A program made the translations under genes and the position numbers. Shown in pieces: positions 1 through 4,521 of a stretch of 7,155 nucleotides of DNA. The number at the start of each line of letters is the position of its first letter. The first letter of the stretch is position 1. Source of the DNA: Bdellovibrionales bacterium (GTDB lineage: Bacteria; Bdellovibrionota; Bdellovibrionia; Bdellovibrionales; JAMPXM01); the NCBI GenBank assembly GCA_005792225.1, contig SXSP01000205.1, positions 1 through 7,155 on the forward strand, in the 5' to 3' direction. Under the pieces are notes generated by a model that saw only the letters and a list, made by a program, of their open reading frames with translations, ran no database searches and was not told the DNA's origin.

Positions 1-178
1 AAACTTCGGAACCCTCCCATGCGGGAAGGAGAAAGCGATCAATCGATTTTTCGGCGCCGAGATCGGCTCTGGAAAACACGCATGAATAAACCTTCGCGGC
101 AGGATTGACCTCTGCCTGTGCCACGCTCATCATTCCCGAAAAGAAAACGAAGGCGCTTAGAATCTGGATGCCTCTCAT
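1..178 (-). CDS. Secreted/periplasmic protein of unknown function, N-terminal part only
   Basis: An open frame starts at ATG 178-176 and runs without a stop for 59 codons to the left edge, so the 3' part lies outside the window. The start is preceded by a strong Shine-Dalgarno site, GAGGAG at 190-185, six bases from the ATG. The product begins with a typical Sec signal peptide: a short n-region with one charge (MRG), a hydrophobic stretch at residues 4-19, and an AQA signal peptidase I site at 20-22, so the mature protein would start at Glu23 (EVNPAAKVYSC). The mature part seen is only 37 residues, with one Cys, and I recognise no family. The protein is probably exported to the periplasm or beyond. 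There is no Cys directly after the hydrophobic stretch, so it is not an obvious lipoprotein. The gene is divergent from the TIGR02147-type regulator and may be its target, but that is only inference from position. Confidence 0.8.
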   Translation of the reverse strand, partial: MRGIQILSAFVFFSGMMSVAQAEVNPAAKVYSCVFSRADLGAEKSIDRFLLPAWEGSEV

Positions 179-190
179 GACGTACTCCTC

Positions 191-344
191 AATTTGTGTT
201 TGTTAAACCACCATTTGTTCTCTCGAGCTCTGATACCCGAGACATACCCAATTTCTAAGCGAGCTCGTCCCCACCTTCAATTTACAGTTGCAACAATCCA
301 TCGTGATTCTGTAGCACTTATTGTAAACCAGCGAAGGAGCGAAG
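191..344. promoter_or_regulatory. Divergent intergenic control region between secreted protein and regulator
   Basis: This gap separates two divergent starts and should carry both promoters. It looks more AT-rich than the genes around it. On the plus strand, a TTTACA (281-286) or TTGCAA (288-293) could be a -35 element, and TATTGT (319-324) resembles a -10, but no pair has a good spacer and match. On the minus strand, TTAGAA and TATCAG lie 17 bases apart, also weak. The heptamer CGAGCTC occurs twice in direct orientation (224-230 and 260-266, 36 bases apart), the second inside the palindrome CGAGCTCG (260-267). These could be operator half sites. The regulator's Shine-Dalgarno site, AAGGAG at 334-339, is five bases before its ATG. 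Confidence 0.45.
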
Positions 345-1163
345 ATGAACCTACTCACGGTCGACGGCTACAAGTCAATATTCAGAAGCGTGGTCGATCG
401 TTACAAAGCGCAGTTTGGCCAAAGGTTCACCTACGAGAAACTCGCAAACGCTTGCGGTTTACAAAAGACCTACTTGTCGCGGGTCTTAAATGGACATCTG
501 CACCTCAACGCAGACCAATGCTACTTAGGGTGCGAGTTTCTCCAGCTCAACTCCGTTGAAAAGCGTTACACGTGCCTGCAACACGCTCTCGAAACGTCCG
601 CTGTCCCCGCTCGCAAAAAAGAGCTTGAACGCGAAATACAAAAATTGAGGAAGGAGCACTTACGCACGGACCGCGTCCTGGCTGAGAAAACCGATTTTTC
701 CGATGCTCTCGGATGGACTTACTTCAGCAACGCAAATCTTCAACTCGTCTATCTCTTTCTGACAGTCGAAGCCTTCGCCGTGAGACCCGTCGACATCGCG
801 GAACGGATCGGTATCAGCGAATTTGAGTTGCAGCAGCTTCTTTTAAAATTGCAGAGTATGGGGCTCGTGAAATCTCAAAACGGACAGTTTTTGGTTCAAC
901 CGTTTCTACGCCACTTAGGTGATGACAGCCCGTTCATAAATTCGTTTCGCCAGGCTCACCGGATCAAAACGCTCGGTCGGCTGCAAAGCCCTCCACGTGA
1001 TGATGACTACTTTTTTTCGGCGATTTTTTCTGCGGATGAATCCGCCGCCCGTACGGTGAAGAAGGCTCTCCTGGAGGCCGTTGCGCAAACGCAAAAAGCG
1101 GTCGCGAAGGCGGGAGAAACCGACATCTATCAGATCAATCTCGATTTTGTTAATTGGACGTGA
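345..1163 (+). CDS. TIGR02147/DUF4423-family putative transcriptional regulator
   Basis: This 272-residue protein has the layout of the TIGR02147 family, putative DNA-binding regulators found in many copies in Bdellovibrio-like bacteria and Fibrobacter. Residues about 28-50 (FTYEKLANACGLQKTYLSRVLN) form an Xre/Cro-like helix-turn-helix, with the family's typical LA..CGL...YLSRVL pattern. Residues about 88-116 are rich in Lys, Glu and Arg and probably make a helical or coiled-coil linker. Residues about 147-185 look like a winged helix (DIAERIGISEFELQQLLLKL, then GLV and a polar turn). The C-terminal end, YQINLDFVNW, fits the last strand of the family. ATG 345 has AAGGAG five bases upstream. 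The gene lies alone on its strand, divergent from a secreted protein and convergent with clpS. The ligand and targets are unknown; autoregulation or control of the divergent gene is possible. The family call rests on recalled sequence patterns. Confidence 0.8.
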   Translation: MNLLTVDGYKSIFRSVVDRYKAQFGQRFTYEKLANACGLQKTYLSRVLNGHLHLNADQCYLGCEFLQLNSVEKRYTCLQHALETSAVPARKKELEREIQKLRKEHLRTDRVLAEKTDFSDALGWTYFSNANLQLVYLFLTVEAFAVRPVDIAERIGISEFELQQLLLKLQSMGLVKSQNGQFLVQPFLRHLGDDSPFINSFRQAHRIKTLGRLQSPPRDDDYFFSAIFSADESAARTVKKALLEAVAQTQKAVAKAGETDIYQINLDFVNWT

Positions 1164-1177
1164 GCGACTAGGGCCCC

Positions 1178-1495
1178 TCACTCCTCTTCCGTCGAAAAGT
1201 ACAGCGGAAAACCCGAGTCGCGGGCGAATTCGTTGACCTGCTTGGCTTTGGTTTCCGCGATTTCGCGGGTGTATTTGGCGACAACACCGATACCGTAGTT
1301 GTGGGCGAGGAGCATGATGCGTTTTGCTTCGGGCTCACCCTTGTCGAAGTATTTGCGCAAGACTTCGACGACGAAACCGCGCGGGGTAACGGGATCGTTG
1401 TGAACGACCACGACGTAAAACGAGGGCTTGGCGACCTTGGGTTTGGACTTCGTTTTGTCTTTGAGGCCGGGATCGGCCGTTCCTGTTCTCGACAT
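1178..1495 (-). CDS. clpS: ClpS, adaptor of the ClpAP protease for N-degron substrates
   Basis: ClpS binds proteins with destabilising N-terminal residues and delivers them to the ClpA (or ClpC) unfoldase for degradation by ClpP in the cytoplasm. The 105-residue product matches the family end to end: a disordered basic N-terminus (1-24), then FYVVVVHNDPVTPRGFVVEVL, MLLAHNYG and YTREIAETKAKQVN. The binding-pocket residues N33, D34, T37 and H65 match E. coli N34, D35, T38 and H66. The second Asp (E. coli D36) is Pro, and the gatekeeper Met40 is Arg39. The start is uncertain. ATG 1495 gives the usual family length but has no good Shine-Dalgarno site; GAGGAG lies too far upstream, at 1530-1525. 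An in-frame ATG at 1546 adds 17 residues with no family look, has AAAGG only two bases before it, and would leave just 29 bases to the divergent gene. I prefer 1495. No clpA is in the window. Confidence 0.93.
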   Translation of the reverse strand: MSRTGTADPGLKDKTKSKPKVAKPSFYVVVVHNDPVTPRGFVVEVLRKYFDKGEPEAKRIMLLAHNYGIGVVAKYTREIAETKAKQVNEFARDSGFPLYFSTEEE

Positions 1496-1575
1496 GGCCC
1501 AGGATACTAATCGAAATTTCCGAACTCCTCTAGAACCATTTGTCATTGCCTTTCTGAAGGAGCAAAGTCGCCCCC
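1496..1575. promoter_or_regulatory. Divergent gap between clpS and the FemAB-like gene
   Basis: Eighty bases must hold the clpS and acyltransferase promoters if clpS starts at 1495. The plus-strand Shine-Dalgarno candidate AAGGAG (1557-1562) is 13 bases before ATG 1576, longer than usual. I see no -35/-10 pair on either strand that I would call. Promoters may therefore lie inside the neighbouring coding sequences. Confidence 0.4.
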
Positions 1576-2751
1576 ATGTCTTCGAAATCCCCGGAATTTG
1601 AAATTGCGGACTCGATTTCCCGCGTCAGTCCCTCGGAGTGGAATGCGCTCGATCGGGGCGACTTCATTTTTGCCGATCATCGGTTTTTACTCGCGCTCGA
1701 GGAGAGCGGCTCGCTCGGAAGGCGCACGGGATGGCATCCGACTTATCTGCTCGCGCGGCAGAAGGGCGAACTCGTGGGCGCGGTTCCCCTTTTTGCGAAA
1801 ACCAATAGCTACGGCGAGTACATCTTCGATTGGTCTTGGGCGAACGCGGCTCATATGGCGGGTGATCAGTATTATCCTAAGCTCGTGGCCGCGATTCCTT
1901 TTACGCCGGCGAGCGGCCCGAAATTTCTCATCAAGAAGGGTCTCTCAATCCGTTCGCAATTGGCCGGGCAGGCATCGAGCCTCTCCAAGTCTTCGGAGGC
2001 GAGTTCGCTTCACTATCTCTTCATCACGCCTGAAGAAGCGGCCTTCCTGCGAGATGACGGGCTCGCGGTTCGACATAGCTTTCAGTATCACTGGAAAAAT
2101 GAGAACTGGTCGAACTTCGAGGAGTTTCTCGGGGCGCTTCGTTCCAAACGTCGATCGGAAATCAAACGTGAACGATTGGGCGCTAGCCAGCACGGACTCG
2201 AGTTCCAAACGCTCACGGGAAATCAACTGACTTTGGAGCATGCCCGCCTCATGTCGCTCTTTTACCGGTCGACGACGGCGAAGATGGGTGGCATGGCTTA
2301 TCTCACTCCCCGATTTTTTGAGTTACTTGTCGAGCGGATGCCCGAAGCGATTGTCTTCATGCTCGCGCTCGATCGGGGCGAACCCGTTGCGGGAGCGCTG
2401 AACCTCACGGGCGGGAAAACGCTCTTCGGTCGTTACTGGGGTTCGACCAGAGATTATAAGCACCTGCATTTTGAACTTTGCTATTACCGGGCCATCGATT
2501 GGGCCTTGGCTAACGGAATACAAAAATTTGAAGCCGGTGCTCAGGGTGAGCACAAATTCAACCGTGGATTTCGACCGCAGTTGACCTTGAGTGCCCATCT
2601 CTTGATGAATCCGGGGCTTGATCGTGCGGTGCGGGAGTTCATCGAAGAGGAGAAGCTTTCCATCGAAGAGATTTTCCGCGATTATCAGGACCACGACCCT
2701 TTTCAAAGAATCGACTCGCGAACTCAAAAGGATACCGACCTTGGCCTCTGA
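1576..2751 (+). CDS. FemAB-like GNAT-fold N-acyltransferase (COG3146, PF04339 family)
   Basis: The 391-residue protein is a clear member of the COG3146 predicted N-acyltransferases (FemAB_like, formerly DUF482), usually about 370-400 residues, so it looks full length. Typical blocks are visible: ALEESGSLG..TGW.P near 40-54, SYGEYIFDWSWA at 78-89, YYPKL at 99-103, PFTP at 108-111, HWKN at 172-175, FLGALRSKRRSEIKRER at 184-200, TLFGRYWG at 282-289, H-FE-CYY at 298-304 and GAQGEHKFNRGF.P at 321-334. The fold is a double GNAT-like domain related to FemA/FemB, which add amino acids to peptidoglycan precursors from aminoacyl-tRNA. For this subfamily the substrate is not established, to my knowledge. 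There is no signal peptide or membrane segment, so it is cytoplasmic. The frame overlaps the next gene by 11 bases, so the two are probably one transcript. The N-terminus matches the family start, supporting ATG 1576 despite the long Shine-Dalgarno spacer. Confidence 0.9.
   Translation: MSSKSPEFEIADSISRVSPSEWNALDRGDFIFADHRFLLALEESGSLGRRTGWHPTYLLARQKGELVGAVPLFAKTNSYGEYIFDWSWANAAHMAGDQYYPKLVAAIPFTPASGPKFLIKKGLSIRSQLAGQASSLSKSSEASSLHYLFITPEEAAFLRDDGLAVRHSFQYHWKNENWSNFEEFLGALRSKRRSEIKRERLGASQHGLEFQTLTGNQLTLEHARLMSLFYRSTTAKMGGMAYLTPRFFELLVERMPEAIVFMLALDRGEPVAGALNLTGGKTLFGRYWGSTRDYKHLHFELCYYRAIDWALANGIQKFEAGAQGEHKFNRGFRPQLTLSAHLLMNPGLDRAVREFIEEEKLSIEEIFRDYQDHDPFQRIDSRTQKDTDLGL
2726..2732 (+). promoter_or_regulatory. 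Shine-Dalgarno site that sets the TTG start of the DUF2288 gene
   Basis: AAAAGGA ends eight bases before TTG 2741. It lies inside the last codons of the acyltransferase gene. The spacing and match support TTG as the initiator, as does the family's N-terminus, which begins shortly before the LREKL block. Confidence 0.7.
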
Positions 2752-3046
2752 CTCTACGAATCTGCGGGAAAAACTCAAAGCTGAAATCATGAACGGACTC
2801 TGGATCGATCTCAAAGATCACGCGGAGAGAAACGCAATTTTTCTCGTTTCGCAAGATCTCGACCTCTTGGATGTCGCGGAGTCAGTTGCAAGCGACAACG
2901 TGGAGATCGTTTCTGAGTGGGTCAGAAGTGGCCAGCTCGTTCGCCCGACACCCGCGCAGACCTCGACTTGGGAGAAAGAGTCTGGAAAAGCATTTCGCTT
3001 TTTGATTTTACAACCGCACATTCTTATCCAAGAGCAAAGTCATTAG
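2741..3046 (+). CDS. DUF2288 family protein, TTG start
   Basis: The 101-residue product matches the DUF2288 (PF10052) pattern over nearly its whole length: LREKLKAEIMNGLWIDLKDH at 8-27, a hydrophobic strand with the acidic LDLLDVAESVASDN block at 40-53, EWVRSGQLVRPT at 59-70, a Trp at 77, and the C-terminal FLILQPHILIQEQ at 87-99. The family is small, about 100 residues, cytoplasmic, and of unknown function. I chose TTG 2741 because it has AAAAGGA at a spacing of eight bases and because the family homology begins a few residues later. Farther upstream the same frame only translates the acyltransferase gene out of frame. The start lies 11 bases inside the end of that gene, which points to translational coupling and shared regulation. 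No transmembrane segment or Cys is present. Confidence 0.85.
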   Translation: MASDSTNLREKLKAEIMNGLWIDLKDHAERNAIFLVSQDLDLLDVAESVASDNVEIVSEWVRSGQLVRPTPAQTSTWEKESGKAFRFLILQPHILIQEQSH

Positions 3047-3073
3047 CTTTAGACCGGAAAACCAATCTGGCCG
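3047..3073. other. Start of the intergenic gap after the DUF2288 gene
   Basis: I see no stem followed by a T-run here, so no intrinsic terminator can be called after the DUF2288 gene. Transcription from the upstream pair may continue into the cysteine-cluster gene 105 bases away. Confidence 0.35.
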
Positions 3074-3130
3074 CGTGACTCACGGATTCTCGTCTCAAGT
3101 CAGCGGGTGACTCACCGATAGAGATTCTCG
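3074..3130. repeat. Paired palindromes GTGACTCAC with a repeated GATTCTCG, possible operator
   Basis: The near-palindrome GTGACTCAC (GTGA-C-TCAC) occurs at 3075-3083 and 3107-3115. Each copy is extended by one further pairing base on both sides (CGTGACTCACG at 3074-3084, GGTGACTCACC at 3106-3116). The centres are 32 bases apart, close to three turns of the helix, so two bound dimers would sit on the same face. The octamer GATTCTCG follows both copies (3085-3092 and 3123-3130), one and seven bases downstream. The pair lies directly before the cysteine-cluster gene, with the last element reaching its Shine-Dalgarno region. A binding site for a dimeric regulator is the simplest reading; the protein that binds is not known. 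Confidence 0.5.
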
Positions 3131-3151
3131 AAGAAAACGAGGATCGCAAGG

Positions 3152-3778
3152 ATGAGTTCTCCAGAAGATTCCACTTCGCTGAGCTTTGAACAACTGCTCG
3201 GCTGGATGGGCCGCTTTACTCCGCAGTTCAAGTTTCGTCTCATGACATTTCGGCGGGTGCTCCCGCATGCGCAGTTTGATTCGCTCGTTCGAGATTCCCT
3301 CGGCGTCTTTCGTCGCGTGATGGTTGAACTCGCCCGCACGCCGAAGGGCATCGACCGCGCCCGCCGCGTGTACGCCATGATCGACCAGGAGTTTCAGGCG
3401 ACCCCTCCCAAGAACGTCTCCTGCGGCGAAGGTTGCGGCGCTTGCTGCCGATTTCCAAAACAGATTACCGACGATGAGGCAGATCTTCTCGCCTCCCTCG
3501 TCTTAGCGGGTCAGGCTATGATTCATCCCGCGAGTCTTGAAAAAGGTGGCTGCCCGTTTCTTGATGGCGAAAATCGCTGTTCCGTTTACAACGATCGCCC
3601 CAGCACCTGCCGAAAATATCACGTGACGAGTCCCCGAGAAAGCTGCGCCTCCGATGACGGAACCGTCGTGCCGCATATCGAACTCATGCCCGAAATCATC
3701 GTGAGTGCGGCGATGAGTCTTCCCGACAACGACATCGGCATGATGAATGATCAACTCGCCAGAAGGCTTCAGCGATGA
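3152..3778 (+). CDS. YkgJ-type CxxCxxCC cysteine-cluster protein (putative Zn/Fe binding)
   Basis: The 208-residue protein carries the PF03692 cysteine-cluster domain. The first cluster, CGEGCGACCRFP, has C91, C95, C98 and C99. The second part has C134 (GGCPFLDGENRCSVYNDRP) with C143 and C153, and a further C165. The spacing CPFL...C.VY..RP..C is the family signature. Members are predicted to hold zinc or an iron-sulfur cluster, but no reaction is established for most of them. Residues 1-88 form a helical N-terminal extension rich in Arg and Phe that I cannot assign. There is no signal peptide or transmembrane segment. ATG 3152 has GAGGA at 3139-3143, eight bases before it, a good fit. The end overlaps the convergent nth gene by 10 bases. 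Upstream lie two palindromes that may control it. Confidence 0.88.
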   Translation: MSSPEDSTSLSFEQLLGWMGRFTPQFKFRLMTFRRVLPHAQFDSLVRDSLGVFRRVMVELARTPKGIDRARRVYAMIDQEFQATPPKNVSCGEGCGACCRFPKQITDDEADLLASLVLAGQAMIHPASLEKGGCPFLDGENRCSVYNDRPSTCRKYHVTSPRESCASDDGTVVPHIELMPEIIVSAAMSLPDNDIGMMNDQLARRLQR

Positions 3779-4455
3779 CGGGAGACTCCGACCTGCTCGC
3801 AGGAGTCTAAAACCGGGCAAGTCGAGCACTTCGGAGCCGCACCGGTACAGATATTTTTTCCGAAGGGAACGAGCAGCTCGTTGATTTCCACCCAGTGTTT
3901 GCGCGGAAGTTTGGCCTGAAGTTCGCGAAGCGTCTTCTCAGGTGTCGCCGCCTTCGTGTATCCCCAGCGATGCGTCACGCGGTGAACGTGGATATCGACG
4001 CCGATCGCAGCTTTGCCGCACGCAATTCCGAGGACGAGGCCTGCGCACTTGGGACCTACGCCGGGAAGTGCGGTCAGACTCTCGAAGTCGCAGGCGATAT
4101 CACCTCCGGGAGATCCTTGAGCGATTCGCGCGATCTCCCATAGGCGCGGCGCCTTTTGGCCTGCAAAAGTCGAATCGAAGATGAGATCCCGAATTTCGTC
4201 CACAGACAGAAGAAGCATTTCTTTCGGAGATGCGGCTCGTTCGAAGAGTCGAAGCGATGTCTTAAGAGATGTTTCATCGAGCGTCCGCACCGAAAGGATG
4301 CACGCGCAAACCTGATGAAAGACACTCCCAAAGCCCCGCTCCGCGAGCTCAAAGAGCATCGCTTTCGGATAAGGCTTTATCGCCCGGCGAATGCACGCGA
4401 GCACCTTTGTGATATCAAAAGCTGTCTTTCGGGACTCGTGCGCGATTGATTCCAT
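3769..4455 (-). CDS. nth: Endonuclease III-type DNA glycosylase/AP lyase with [4Fe-4S] cluster
   Basis: The enzyme removes oxidised pyrimidines from DNA and cuts the abasic site by beta-elimination, in base excision repair. The 228-residue product has the HhH-GPD fold. The hairpin LPGVGPK lies at 130-136 and carries the catalytic Lys136 (E. coli K120). VDIHVHRV follows with Asp154 (E. coli D138). The cluster loop C203-x6-C210-x2-C213-x5-C219 is complete. The segment LSVRTLDE at 54-61 aligns with E. coli LSAQATD, so Gln41, which fills the space left by the flipped base, is Arg57 here. The GVGPK and H-W-EIN-LLV-FG-..C wording resembles eukaryotic NTH1 more than E. coli Nth. The start ATG 4455 has only a weak GAAGAG. 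The gene follows the helicase by 66 bases on the same strand, and its end overlaps the convergent cysteine-cluster gene by 10 bases. Confidence 0.93.
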   Translation of the reverse strand: MESIAHESRKTAFDITKVLACIRRAIKPYPKAMLFELAERGFGSVFHQVCACILSVRTLDETSLKTSLRLFERAASPKEMLLLSVDEIRDLIFDSTFAGQKAPRLWEIARIAQGSPGGDIACDFESLTALPGVGPKCAGLVLGIACGKAAIGVDIHVHRVTHRWGYTKAATPEKTLRELQAKLPRKHWVEINELLVPFGKNICTGAAPKCSTCPVLDSCEQVGVSRHR

Positions 4456-4487
4456 CGCTCTTCAGCATGCGCGAACGCTCGAGATCG

Positions 4488-4508
4488 CGCGATGAAGTTT
4501 TCGTCGCG
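4488..4508. repeat. Nine-base inverted repeat between the helicase gene and nth
   Basis: CGCGATGAA at 4488-4496 and TTCGTCGCG at 4500-4508 form a stem with a three-base loop and a single imperfect pair. On the minus-strand transcript that pair is a C-A mismatch. No T-run follows, so it is not a classical terminator. It could attenuate, process or stabilise the helicase-nth message, or mean nothing. Confidence 0.35.
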
Positions 4509-4521
4509 ACTCGTTCATAAC

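Noticed and set aside
194..559. A 121-codon plus-strand open frame starting in the intergenic region and overlapping the regulator
   Set aside because: It lies in another frame of the TIGR02147 gene, lacks a Shine-Dalgarno site, and its Arg-rich product has no recognisable domain.
1011..1029. T7 and T6 runs in the regulator gene as a phase-variable tract or internal terminator
   Set aside because: They encode Tyr, Phe and Ile codons that fit the protein, are short, and no stable stem lies before them.
1164..1177. A bidirectional terminator between the regulator and clpS
   Set aside because: Only a short GGGCCC palindrome is present and there is no T-run; 14 bases are too few for a convincing hairpin terminator.
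1650..2375. A repeated 17-base stretch beginning GCGCTCGATC in the acyltransferase gene
   Set aside because: Both copies encode ALDRG with the same codons, in positions that do not align as duplicated domains; this is best seen as coincidence of similar peptides.
2323..2814. A 163-codon minus-strand open frame under the acyltransferase gene
   Set aside because: It is antisense to a well-conserved FemAB-like protein and its product looks like no family.
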